From NCBI RefSeq assembly GCF_010435915.1, contig NZ_JAAFZH010000016.1, forward strand, positions 62,001 to 126,000: a stretch of DNA of 64,000 bases, given 5' to 3'. Below are positions 55,000 through 63,835 of the stretch, in pieces. The notes below the pieces were generated by a model. The model saw only the letters and a program-made list of their open reading frames with translations, searched no databases and had not been told where the DNA came from. The DNA comes from Spirosoma terrae (GTDB lineage: Bacteria; Bacteroidota; Bacteroidia; Cytophagales; Spirosomataceae). The position numbers and the translations under genes are program-made. Each line of letters begins with the position of its first letter. The stretch's first letter is position 1.

Positions 55000-55764
55000 A
55001 TGTCTTCTATTCCCGATAGTCAGCTCGAGCATCTGATCGAAGAATGGAGTCACCTGCCGATTTACCATATTGGCAGAAAACCTGACAACCAAGTCGTTAT
55101 CGCTAATGGCAAAATCAGCGGCCAGCATGCCCGACTGATCCAGTGCAGTGCCGATAGTTTAATACTTGAAGACCTCGACAGTAAAAACGGTACGTTTGTC
55201 AACGGCAATCGGATTACCAGAAAAATTGTTGGCCTAACCGACACGGTTCAGCTGGCCGATTGTTCATACACGATCGGAGAACTACTTGAGCTGGCAAGCA
55301 GCCAACCCCAACCGGTATCGGCCCAGCCATCGCCCGTTGTTTCCGACCTACAATTACCCGCCACAAAATCCACGTTAGACTACACCCAGCAGTTCGCAGC
55401 ACTTGAGCAGGTGTATGACCAATACCCCAAACTCCGTCGGGATTGCCGTAATCGCGAAAAAATGATTCGTACGGGCAGCGTTATTCTTTCCTCGGTTATT
55501 AGCGTCAGTGCCATCTTATCAACTGGCGGAACCGCCCTACCCTTACTGCATATCATGTCTGGCGCGGGCTTGAGCGTGTTAGTGCCTACCCTATGCTCAA
55601 CCCTTTTATCGACCGACGAAAAAATAGAACTGATTGATAAGGAATACCGGGAGCGTTACCGTTGCCCTAACCCCGAATGCCGCGATCCATTTGGTACCCG
55701 GGAGTGGGAATTTCTGGCCCGTCAGAAAACCTGCCGACGCTGCCAGGCAGTTTGGGTAAATTAA
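55000..55764 (+). CDS. FHA-domain membrane protein with C-terminal zinc ribbon
   Basis: 254 residues from the ATG at 55000. The FHA domain (about 20-95) has the phosphothreonine-binding pattern: G25-R26, S40, H43 and N63-G64 (HIGRKPDNQV; ISGQHARL; SKNGTFVNG). After a Pro/Ser linker come two hydrophobic segments (about 158-176 and 180-203) and a C-terminal zinc ribbon (C222, C227, C245, C248). FHA domains read phosphothreonine, so this could be a membrane-tethered reader of the operon's kinase. The frame extends to 54826, but the upstream part shows no family features. First gene of the signalling operon. Confidence 0.85.
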   Translation: MSSIPDSQLEHLIEEWSHLPIYHIGRKPDNQVVIANGKISGQHARLIQCSADSLILEDLDSKNGTFVNGNRITRKIVGLTDTVQLADCSYTIGELLELASSQPQPVSAQPSPVVSDLQLPATKSTLDYTQQFAALEQVYDQYPKLRRDCRNREKMIRTGSVILSSVISVSAILSTGGTALPLLHIMSGAGLSVLVPTLCSTLLSTDEKIELIDKEYRERYRCPNPECRDPFGTREWEFLARQKTCRRCQAVWVN

Positions 55765-55833
55765 TTCCTATTCACTCATTTACCTTCTTTGACCTCATCC
55801 TATATAGAGGTGCAATGCAAAAAACCTGCTACT

Positions 55834-56769
55834 ATGACTACTATCTCCAATCAATCAGAATTACAAACCGACACCTACGCTATGCCACGACCATCTACTT
55901 CTGTTTCACCAGGCTTAACTGCCGACAAAAAGAAAATGCTCGGCATTTCGGCCGCTGCCCTGCTTTTAGGCGGCTCAGCCTGGGCTGTTGCTAAAAAAAT
56001 CCAGGAAAAAGGTCCAGAAGATCCAGCACCTTTAGATCCAGTTCAAAACCCAAATCCTACGGCTAGTCTTCCCGATGAACTAGACGTAGCGGGTAAAGTA
56101 CTCGATACCATGCCATTTGATGAGGCTTTCAAAACTGCCCGCGAGGAAGTAGGCGTTGGGGGCGTATTTAGCTGGCATGGTCGCTGGTACAATACGTTTG
56201 AGAAAGAAGAATGGAATGGGCTATCGCTGGATCAGCGTCATGAATTTCTGGAAATGGTGACACAGGAAGAATTACCTTTCAAACCTTACCACCAGGCCGT
56301 AGCTATCAACCACTCAACAGACGTAGCATCACCACCGGCTACGGTTATTGAAGGTCACATGAACGGTCAACGCGTTATGGGCCTTGATTTTAATCGGGAT
56401 GGTGTTATCGATACACTGGTGATGGATGGAAAAGATGGCTATACCTACAGAGTCGTTGACGCATCGGGCGATGACAGATTGGATACGCTATTACGCTATG
56501 ATTCGCTAAACGGCGAGTTAGTCGAAATTGAAAAGTTAGATGATCCATTCATTTTGGGCAACGATCAGTTCAGCCAGGACTTGGAAGAAAGTATGTCTCG
56601 TGAAATCGTCGATTCAATTCTGGAGCCAGAACTAGTTTCCGAGCCAACTGAGGCTTTGGCTGTCGATGAACATCATACCGTTGATGATGACAACGATACG
56701 CTCGGCAATTCGTATGACGACGACGATACGTATAATAATCATGGTGATGTTCAGGATATGGATGAGTAA
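55834..56769 (+). CDS. Membrane protein with EF-hand-like loops and acidic tail
   Basis: 311 residues from the ATG at 55834 (frame open from a TTG at 55789; M17 at 55882 is a possible later start). One membrane helix (about 35-52) is followed by a folded part (about 85-160; GVGGVFSWHGRWYNTFEKEEWNGLS) and two EF-hand-like loops, DFNRDGVIDTL (about 185-195) and DASGDDRLDTL (about 209-219). The C-terminal tail is very acidic (DDDNDTLGNSYDDDDTY). The family is not recognised. Its place between two FHA genes implies a role in the same module, possibly calcium-sensing. Confidence 0.65.
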   Translation: MTTISNQSELQTDTYAMPRPSTSVSPGLTADKKKMLGISAAALLLGGSAWAVAKKIQEKGPEDPAPLDPVQNPNPTASLPDELDVAGKVLDTMPFDEAFKTAREEVGVGGVFSWHGRWYNTFEKEEWNGLSLDQRHEFLEMVTQEELPFKPYHQAVAINHSTDVASPPATVIEGHMNGQRVMGLDFNRDGVIDTLVMDGKDGYTYRVVDASGDDRLDTLLRYDSLNGELVEIEKLDDPFILGNDQFSQDLEESMSREIVDSILEPELVSEPTEALAVDEHHTVDDDNDTLGNSYDDDDTYNNHGDVQDMDE

Positions 56770-56774
56770 GCGGT

Positions 56775-57377
56775 ATGAGTGGATTCAGAACAACACTAAT
56801 TAATTGCCAGCAGTGCGGCCGCCGAATTATGGTCCGCCCCTCCGACGCTGAACGCGGCTCAATCAAATGCTCGCATATTGGCTGCGGTGCGATCAATACG
56901 TTAGCAACCGGTTCTTATTTCGACGAAACTATTGTACGTGGACTGCCAGGCTTTGGTCAGTTAACGTATCTCAATGAGCCAAGCACTACGTATCCGCTTC
57001 AATTTGGACGTAACGTTATCGGTACGTCCGAACTGGCAACTATTCGGGTCGATCGATTTATGCACAACGGCAAGTGCTTCATCAGCCGCCGACATTGTAC
57101 ACTAACCATTACGTTCGACAAATGGGCCGGTACGTTACGGTATCAACTGGAAGATGGGTTCGCAGACCCCGACAGTGGGGAAAAGCAGTTTAGCCTGAAC
57201 GGTACGTCACTGAACCATATTGCCCTTCAAAAAACCGAAATTATCGATGTGGCTGATGGCGGCATCATTACGCTGGGTGGAGCCGATCGTTTTCAGTTAA
57301 CCCACTACCTAATTGAGCCCGTCATGCTCAACACCTATAAAGTTGAGCTGGCCTTTAATCCCGACCACACCCAATAG
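56775..57377 (+). CDS. Zinc-ribbon/FHA-domain protein
   Basis: 200 residues. The N-terminal ribbon has C11, C14, C32 and C37. The FHA domain (about 75-175) has G78-R79 (FGRNVIGTSE), S104 to H107 (ISRRHCTL) and N142-G143 (LNGTSL). No membrane segment, so it is cytoplasmic, in contrast to the membrane FHA protein two genes upstream. It probably binds phosphothreonine made by the operon's kinase. It is 5 nt after the EF-hand gene and 2 nt before the phosphatase gene. Confidence 0.85.
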   Translation: MSGFRTTLINCQQCGRRIMVRPSDAERGSIKCSHIGCGAINTLATGSYFDETIVRGLPGFGQLTYLNEPSTTYPLQFGRNVIGTSELATIRVDRFMHNGKCFISRRHCTLTITFDKWAGTLRYQLEDGFADPDSGEKQFSLNGTSLNHIALQKTEIIDVADGGIITLGGADRFQLTHYLIEPVMLNTYKVELAFNPDHTQ

Positions 57378-57379
57378 GT

Positions 57380-58189
57380 ATGTTTATTGAGCCAACAATA
57401 CCGGTTGCCTTTTCCCATATCGGTCAACGGGCAGTTAATCAGGATTCGATCTATCCGGCTGTCGGTCAGGCTACCGACCAGAGTCAGTTGTTTATTGTTT
57501 GTGATGGAATGGGTGGTGCTGACAAAGGGGAAATTGCCAGTCAGCTCTTATGCGAAGCATTTGTTACATATGCTACGTCAGCGAATCAACAGTTCGCTGA
57601 CTCGACGCAGCTGTCGGCGGCTCTGGCTCTGGCTTATCAGGCCTACGACAACTACCTGAAACAGCATCCATTTGTCAGTAGAATGGGGTCTACGCTCGCC
57701 TTATTACAATTCCACGAACAGGGCGCAACAATAGCGCATATTGGCGATAGTCGAGTGTACCAGCTACGTAACGGTGCGATTATTTTTCAGACCCAGGACC
57801 ATAAGCAGGTTAACGATATGGTAGAAGCCGGGATTATTACTGCTACGCAGGCCATAACCCATCCCTGGCGAAACAGACTTAGCCGGGCGGTGGTTGCCAG
57901 CGCCGGAACTGACGATGCAGCCTCTGCTAAACCAGATGTTACGTGTCTGACGGATATTCAGGCGGGCGACTATTTCTTTTTGTGTACAGACGGGGTGCTT
58001 GAGCAGGTCGACAATTACGTGCTCGAAACAATTCTGGCGCAGGCCATACCAGACCAGGCTAAAGTCCAGGCTATTCTGTCGCTATGCGCCGGACAGACGA
58101 AAGATAACTACTCGGGTTATCTGATTGGTATCAACCAGGTCAGAGAAACCAACGCTTTACGGACCTCTGTACTCCCTGAACGATGGTAA
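57380..58189 (+). CDS. PP2C-family protein phosphatase
   Basis: 269-residue metal-dependent Ser/Thr phosphatase. The metal-binding residues are seen at D22 (VNQDS), D42 (CDGMGG), D123 (IGDSR), D204 (CTDG) and D242 (KDNYS). Length and order match the catalytic core of PppA/Stp1-type phosphatases. It is likely cytoplasmic and probably counteracts the kinase encoded two genes downstream. Its last 7 nt overlap the caspase-like gene, so translation is coupled. Confidence 0.92.
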   Translation: MFIEPTIPVAFSHIGQRAVNQDSIYPAVGQATDQSQLFIVCDGMGGADKGEIASQLLCEAFVTYATSANQQFADSTQLSAALALAYQAYDNYLKQHPFVSRMGSTLALLQFHEQGATIAHIGDSRVYQLRNGAIIFQTQDHKQVNDMVEAGIITATQAITHPWRNRLSRAVVASAGTDDAASAKPDVTCLTDIQAGDYFFLCTDGVLEQVDNYVLETILAQAIPDQAKVQAILSLCAGQTKDNYSGYLIGINQVRETNALRTSVLPERW

Positions 58190-58968
58190 CCCTGCTACTA
58201 CTTTGTCTGAACCTGTTAACTAGCTGGAAAGCCACGGATAGTCCGAACGATACGTATGCCGTTGTGGTTGGCATTTCCGATTACCAATCGCTGACTAGCC
58301 GGACTGGCGATTTACGATTTGCCGATAGAGACGCCCGACAAATTGTTACGTTCCTGCAATCGAAAGCGGGTGGTTCTGTACCGTCTGCCCACATTCGTCT
58401 GCTCATCAATCGACAGGCAACCAGTGCAACTATAAAGCAATCCTTATCGCTTTTCGAGAAGGCAAAACCAGGCGACCGCGTGATATTCTATTTTTCAGGT
58501 CATGGCCTTCCGTCCAGTTTTGTACCGTATGATATTCGTCCCGAGAATCAGCAATTACTGGTGACGTACCAAGATATAAAAACAGCCTTTCGGCAATCGA
58601 AAGCTGCCACAAAACTGTGTATAGCCGATGCCTGTTTGTCGGGTGGGATGGCGGCTCAGAAATCGACCCAGCGAAATTTATCCCAGACTATGTCGCAGGC
58701 TGGCAGTAAAGAGACGAACGTAGCGCTTTTATTGGCCAGCCGGTCAACGCAAAGTGCGGTAGAAGCGAGTCGGCTTTCAGGCGGAGCGTTTACCCATTAT
58801 CTGTTACGTGGATTGAACGGACAAGCCGATCTCAACCGGGATCGGATCGTAACCATTCGAGAATTACATCAATACGTTGGCGTGCGCGTTAAGCAGGCAA
58901 CCAGGGGCCGGCAAACGCCGATTTTTTATGGCCGTTTTTCCGATAATCTGGGACTAGCTTATCTGTGA
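58183..58968 (+). CDS. Caspase-like (peptidase C14) protein
   Basis: 261 residues. A hydrophobic N-terminal stretch (VTLLLLCLNLLTSW) could be a signal peptide or anchor, so the protease may be periplasmic. The p20-like domain has the catalytic pair H107 (YFSGHG) and C151 (ADACLSG). In the C-terminal part ADLNRDRIVTIREL gives an EF-hand-like loop (D216, N218, D220, E227), a feature seen in many bacterial metacaspases. Calcium-dependent activity is therefore plausible. Its start overlaps the phosphatase gene by 7 nt. Substrate unknown. Confidence 0.85.
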   Translation: MVTLLLLCLNLLTSWKATDSPNDTYAVVVGISDYQSLTSRTGDLRFADRDARQIVTFLQSKAGGSVPSAHIRLLINRQATSATIKQSLSLFEKAKPGDRVIFYFSGHGLPSSFVPYDIRPENQQLLVTYQDIKTAFRQSKAATKLCIADACLSGGMAAQKSTQRNLSQTMSQAGSKETNVALLLASRSTQSAVEASRLSGGAFTHYLLRGLNGQADLNRDRIVTIRELHQYVGVRVKQATRGRQTPIFYGRFSDNLGLAYL

Positions 58969-58999
58969 ATCCACTTATGAGCCTTTGTCATTTTAGTAT

Positions 59000-61183
59000 A
59001 TGAGTCAAACGTTTACGTCATTTCAGGACTTCAGGCGACGATATCCGATACGTCCCAACGACGAAGGCTCGTTGTTGGGCAGCGGTACGTATGGACGGGT
59101 CATCAAAGTGGAAGATCAGCTTGAAACGGAGTGGGTAGCCATCAAGATCAGCGAGTTTAAAGGGACGGATGCCAAATCCTTGAGAGCGGAAGTTGAGCTG
59201 GCTCAGCGCATTCCCCGACAAGCCAATATTGCCCGATACGATGCCTGCTATCGGCTCGAAACCGATACAAGCGTCAGCGATTTTGCCATCATGAAATATT
59301 ATTCGGATGGTAATCTGGCCGATTTGTTACGTCGCCTGACGCTAACAACCGAGCAGGTGTACGACATCACGAAAGGTATTTTACTGGGACTTCAGCACCT
59401 CCATCGTCATCGGATTGTTCACCGCGATTTTAAACCCGCCAACATTCTTATCTCGCGCGACAATGCCGGCCGATTTATTCCTAAAATAGCCGATTTCGGG
59501 TTAAGTAAACTCGTCAGCGACGATGAACTCGACAGCTCTGACTTCGACCTGAGCGACGGGCGCGGTACTCCCTCCTATAAAGCGCCGGAACAGATTGAGG
59601 GTAGCCGGGTCAGTTTTAACCTCGACTTATGGGCATTTGGCGTTATCCTCTACGAAATTCTGACCGGCGAGAAACCGTTCAAAGCCGATCAGCGAAATAG
59701 CAGTGAACAATCAGTCCGGCGGGAGATCGAAAAAAAGATTGTTACGGTCGATCTGCCCGTCCGACTAAACAACGTAGCCGAGCCTTACCAAACCATGATC
59801 CGGCGCTGTCTGGTTCGTGATATTCACGAGCGGGTACGGAAAGAAACCGAACTGCTCGACCTGCTCGACTCGATTCCTCAGCTCTTGAATGAGGCTCAAA
59901 AGCTCGCTTCGGCTATGGACTATCAGGCCGCGATTATGCTCTACGAACAGATTCTGGCCAAACGGGAAAATCATGCCGAAGCCCTGCAACAATTGGAGCA
60001 GTGTCGACAACAGCTCAGTGCTAAACAGGTAACCGATCTACTTCAGAAAGCGAATCAACTGGTTTATCAAGAGCAGTTTGAAGCGGCCAAAGCACTCTTC
60101 GAGCAGATTTTACAACTATCGCCCAGGCATCAGGAAGCGGCTCATGGGCTAGTGGTCTGTATTGACCGGCTACGTCCTAAACCGAAGGTGGTACTTGAAA
60201 CCGAATCAACTGATGCCTATCAGATCGATACGTATCAGGAAGAACGTACCGACGCATACATAGTTCCTCCCCTAAAAGCGATTATTGACCAACCTGTTCA
60301 ACCAAAAGCAGAGACTGACGTAACCGATGTAAACCCAACAAAAAGCAGCCAACCAGAACCAATGGTTCGGCCAGTCGGACCACCGAAACCACCAACGGGG
60401 ATTCCTTATAAGCCCATACTGGCGGGGGTTGTCTTGATTAGTCTGGCCGGATTAGGATACTACGTATTGGGACCAGAGTCGACCAGTACGTCAGAAATAC
60501 AAAAGTCGACAGTCGATACTGTAGCAATTGCACCACCGACTTCTGAGAGAAAGTCAGAGTACACTGTGCCCAATCCAATTCCCGCAATCCCTAACGAATC
60601 CAAAAACGACCTGAAACAACGTATCGACGTAGCGTTAGCCAAGGCCCGACAAGCCTATTTGAGAGAAGACTATGAATTGGCACTTACGTTTACTAGAAGT
60701 GCACTCTTGTTGGACCCAAGCCGGAAGGACGTATCGTCACTACAGAACGTAGTAGAAAAAAAACTAGCAGAAAAACAGCCGGAAGATAAGTCTGAAAGCA
60801 AAAATCCACCTGTTACGGAATCGAATCCAAAGCAGGACGCTACAGAAGTCAAACCTGAAACGCCGAAAGAAGCTCCCGCCGATCCGCAAAAAGTTGCTCA
60901 GCAGCAATACGATCAATTAATTGAGGAAGGTGTAAAAGCGATTGCGAAGGGCAACGATAAGGCCAAGGCTGTTGCCAGTTTCAACAGCGCCCGCGCTTTA
61001 ACCAAAGAACATAGCCTCAGTACCTCCAAAGCCGACGCTGCCTACAATGAGTATATGTCTAAAGGCAATCGAATTTTCAGCAATGATGAATTTGAGGGAG
61101 CCAAAGAATGGTATAAAGTCGCTCAGGCATTGAAAGACACACGCGAAGTTCAATCAAAAATTAAACTCTGTAACAACCAATAA
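59000..61183 (+). CDS. Transmembrane Ser/Thr kinase with TPR regions
   Basis: 727 residues. The N-terminal kinase domain (about 20-290) is complete: GSGTYG (27-32), K49 (VAIK), HRD 141-143 (VHRDFKPAN), DFG 165-167 and APE 195-197. TPR-like helices follow (about 300-390), then a membrane helix (about 472-489) and an extracytoplasmic tail with a Glu/Lys/Pro-rich stretch and more TPR-like helices (about 540-725). The architecture is that of a receptor kinase. It probably phosphorylates proteins read by the two FHA proteins and dephosphorylated by the PP2C enzyme. Confidence 0.9.
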   Translation: MSQTFTSFQDFRRRYPIRPNDEGSLLGSGTYGRVIKVEDQLETEWVAIKISEFKGTDAKSLRAEVELAQRIPRQANIARYDACYRLETDTSVSDFAIMKYYSDGNLADLLRRLTLTTEQVYDITKGILLGLQHLHRHRIVHRDFKPANILISRDNAGRFIPKIADFGLSKLVSDDELDSSDFDLSDGRGTPSYKAPEQIEGSRVSFNLDLWAFGVILYEILTGEKPFKADQRNSSEQSVRREIEKKIVTVDLPVRLNNVAEPYQTMIRRCLVRDIHERVRKETELLDLLDSIPQLLNEAQKLASAMDYQAAIMLYEQILAKRENHAEALQQLEQCRQQLSAKQVTDLLQKANQLVYQEQFEAAKALFEQILQLSPRHQEAAHGLVVCIDRLRPKPKVVLETESTDAYQIDTYQEERTDAYIVPPLKAIIDQPVQPKAETDVTDVNPTKSSQPEPMVRPVGPPKPPTGIPYKPILAGVVLISLAGLGYYVLGPESTSTSEIQKSTVDTVAIAPPTSERKSEYTVPNPIPAIPNESKNDLKQRIDVALAKARQAYLREDYELALTFTRSALLLDPSRKDVSSLQNVVEKKLAEKQPEDKSESKNPPVTESNPKQDATEVKPETPKEAPADPQKVAQQQYDQLIEEGVKAIAKGNDKAKAVASFNSARALTKEHSLSTSKADAAYNEYMSKGNRIFSNDEFEGAKEWYKVAQALKDTREVQSKIKLCNNQ

Positions 61184-61192
61184 TCCACTCGA

Positions 61193-62098
61193 ATGACCAA
61201 ATCGTTTTACCTCATAATCCTTTTGGTGTGTTTAACAACAACCGTAACATCAACCTTAGCCGAAAGTCGGCTCAAAGCATCAAGCTCTATCGCCGACGAC
61301 GAATATGATCGCTATAAAAAGAAAGGCGACGACTTTTTCAACGAAGGTAAGTATCTGGAAGCCCGTCGGCAGTATCAGAACTGCCTGGAAGTGCCGGGAT
61401 TTGAAGAAGACAAATACGCTAAAGAGAAAATCGAAGACTGCACAAATGCTTTAAACTTTCGCCAGCAGGCGTCTGATGCGTTAGCGCAGAATAAACCCCA
61501 GGAAGCCGTTCAACTGCTTGATCAGTTACTGAAGCTAAACCCAAATGACCAGATTACAACAAACCAGATTGGGGACTTTTACGAGCAGGAAGGCAATAAA
61601 TTAGTTAGGCAAAAAAAGCTACAGGACGCATTGGTAAGCTATAAAAAAGCCCTACGATATACGACCATTCCTACTCGCAGAGCATCAATTGAAATTCAAA
61701 TCGCAAACATTGATCATGGCCCATCCAATAAAATAGGCCTCAAGGTGGCAACAGGTGTAGTGGCCGTTGGAGCAGGCGTTTTTGCCGTATTACTACGTAA
61801 CGATTTTCAGAACAAACTAAGCACGTTAAGCCAGGTTAGTCAGACCACAGATCCCACCGGTTCCGGTATCATCGCCGACCCTGTTTTATATGATCAATAT
61901 AATACGGCGTATAAAGCGGTCGAAGAGGCCCAGAAAAAAAACGGATTGTATAAAGCCAGCCTTGGTCTAGCCGCCGTGGCAACCGTAGCCGAGCTGTACT
62001 TGCTACTCCATAAAAATCGGAAAGCTCCTCGCCCCACTGGGTTTAACTGGCAACCGGCTTCACAATCGCTGGGTCTGGCCATCCGCTATACGTTTTAA
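61193..62098 (+). CDS. Exported TPR protein
   Basis: 301 residues with a signal peptide (LIILLVCLTTTVTSTLA, about 1-23). TPR repeats cover about 35-175 (DEYDRYKKKGDDFFNEGKYLEARR; DALVSYKKALRY), then two hydrophobic helices (about 183-200 and 258-277). The C-terminus ends in GLAIRYTF, a Phe-terminated strand reminiscent of outer-membrane beta-barrel ends. It is 9 nt after the kinase gene. Similar TPRs in the kinase's external part suggest direct contact. Confidence 0.78.
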   Translation: MTKSFYLIILLVCLTTTVTSTLAESRLKASSSIADDEYDRYKKKGDDFFNEGKYLEARRQYQNCLEVPGFEEDKYAKEKIEDCTNALNFRQQASDALAQNKPQEAVQLLDQLLKLNPNDQITTNQIGDFYEQEGNKLVRQKKLQDALVSYKKALRYTTIPTRRASIEIQIANIDHGPSNKIGLKVATGVVAVGAGVFAVLLRNDFQNKLSTLSQVSQTTDPTGSGIIADPVLYDQYNTAYKAVEEAQKKNGLYKASLGLAAVATVAELYLLLHKNRKAPRPTGFNWQPASQSLGLAIRYTF

Positions 62099-62131
62099 AT
62101 CCAACACCACTTCAGACGACATTTCCCTTTT

Positions 62132-63799
62132 ATGAAATCGCGTAACATCTCTACCCTATTCAGTCTTATTTTTTGCGTAATCGGTGGTCTTTTCCTGTGG
62201 GCCTGCGACCCGTGGGAGCTGCCCGGCAAAAAATCGAAGCGTGAATGTACACCCCCCTCCGGCAATCTGGCCGCCCAGATTCAGCAACGGAAAGTTGATT
62301 TTTCGATTGCCAACAGCGCGGGTACAATCGATCAGATTTCCTGGAATTTTGGCAATGGCAGCAGCACCGAAACAACAGGAACGACAGCCAGTTACACCTA
62401 CCCGACCTCTGGTACGTATACCGTAACGGCTAATCTGAGCAATACCTGCAAGCAATCTATTACCCTCACTCGGGAAATTGTTGTCAGCGATGCGGTACCT
62501 CCGACTGTTACGTTGCAACCCGCCACTGATATTAATCCCAACACAGCAAATATACAGATGACTGTTACCGCCAACGGTAATGCAACCATTACCGAATATG
62601 GCATTACGTATTCAAAAACAAGTAATCCTCCTGTCGCAAGAGTTGACGCCACAATACCGATTTCGGCATCAGTGGCCCTTAATACATCCATTCCGTTTTC
62701 GTTGACAGGGCTAGACGCAAATACCGTGTACTACGTCCGCAGCTACGCCAGAAATTCAGCAGGCATAGGATACAGTTCTGTTGTGCAAAACTTCCGTACA
62801 GGCACGAAACCAGCTATATCTATCACTGGCAATCCAACCGCCGGGGTATCGACAGCTGCAGTCAATTTTGTTCTAAACAACGCTGGCAATCCGGCGGCCG
62901 TTACGTATGGTGTGCTCTACTCGTCCACGTCAAGCACACCCGACATGGATAATGCTGGGCCAGGTGTTACGGTCAGCAATCCAAACGTAGGTGCTAACAC
63001 AGCAGTTAACCTAACTAACTTACAGCCAAACACTACGTATTACTGCCGACCCTATGCCAAACTCGCTTCTGGAGAGATCGTTTATGGCGACATCGTATCA
63101 TTCAAAACGCAGATCGATACGGTAGCCGATGGTTTGGTCGCTTATTTACATTTCACTAACCGGTCTTTAGTCGATGCAACTGGCAATGGAAATGACGCCA
63201 TACTAGTTGATAATCCTGGCTTTACCACAGATCGTAGGGGTAATCCCAACGCAGCTATTTTACTGGATGGCATTAATGACTACTTCTACATGGCCGAAAA
63301 CAGCACACTTCGGCCCGACGCTTTTACCATTAGCATCTGGATAAGACCCAGTGCTATCAACAACGTGAATAATCGCATGCAGATTTATAACAAATCACGT
63401 TGGAGCGATAGTAACTTTGAGATGTATAGCTCGCTGGTCAAAATCAATGAAACAGGGCCCGGTCTTACGTTTATGACCAACGTTAAGCAAAACAGTAATT
63501 GCGAGGTAGCCAAAGGCTGGCAAAGCTTTCAGTTTAGCAACAACCCCACACTTGATCAATGGCACCACCTTGTACTTGTCTATTCTGGCCGGACAAGCAA
63601 AATGTATTTCGATAATGCTTTAATGGATCAGAACAACAACCTACCAGCCAATAATATCGATAAATGCCCTGGTGGTGAGTTAAAGTTTGGTGCTCAGATC
63701 AAAGATTTCCCTAATTATTTCAAGGGAGCTATGGACGAAATACGGATCTACCGTCGAGCATTATCAGACAGCGAAATACAAACGTTATATAATCAATAA
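62132..63799 (+). CDS. Surface lipoprotein with PKD, FN3-like and LamG domains
   Basis: 555 residues. A signal peptide with lipobox LFLWAC places the lipidated Cys at C25. A PKD domain (about 50-120; ISWNFGNGSST, YTYPTSGTYTVTA) is followed by two FN3-like repeats that share VYYVRSYARNSAG and TTYYCRPYAKLASG. A C-terminal LamG/concanavalin-like domain (about 330-555; GLVAYLHFTNRSLVDATGNGNDA; HHLVLVYSG; GAMDEIRIYRRALSDSEI) should bind glycans or other ligands. It is the last gene of the operon, 33 nt after the TPR protein gene. Confidence 0.85.
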   Translation: MKSRNISTLFSLIFCVIGGLFLWACDPWELPGKKSKRECTPPSGNLAAQIQQRKVDFSIANSAGTIDQISWNFGNGSSTETTGTTASYTYPTSGTYTVTANLSNTCKQSITLTREIVVSDAVPPTVTLQPATDINPNTANIQMTVTANGNATITEYGITYSKTSNPPVARVDATIPISASVALNTSIPFSLTGLDANTVYYVRSYARNSAGIGYSSVVQNFRTGTKPAISITGNPTAGVSTAAVNFVLNNAGNPAAVTYGVLYSSTSSTPDMDNAGPGVTVSNPNVGANTAVNLTNLQPNTTYYCRPYAKLASGEIVYGDIVSFKTQIDTVADGLVAYLHFTNRSLVDATGNGNDAILVDNPGFTTDRRGNPNAAILLDGINDYFYMAENSTLRPDAFTISIWIRPSAINNVNNRMQIYNKSRWSDSNFEMYSSLVKINETGPGLTFMTNVKQNSNCEVAKGWQSFQFSNNPTLDQWHHLVLVYSGRTSKMYFDNALMDQNNNLPANNIDKCPGGELKFGAQIKDFPNYFKGAMDEIRIYRRALSDSEIQTLYNQ

Positions 63800-63835
63800 C
63801 ACTAACTGAATTTCTGCAACACACGTTGCATCTGT

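Noticed and set aside
59000-61183. Kinase as an inactive pseudokinase
   Set aside because: The Lys, HRD, DFG and APE motifs are all intact.
55000-63799. Type VI secretion regulatory locus (PpkA/PppA/Fha)
   Set aside because: Kinase, phosphatase and FHA genes are present, but no tss structural genes, Hcp or VgrG are in the window, and the caspase and LamG proteins do not fit.
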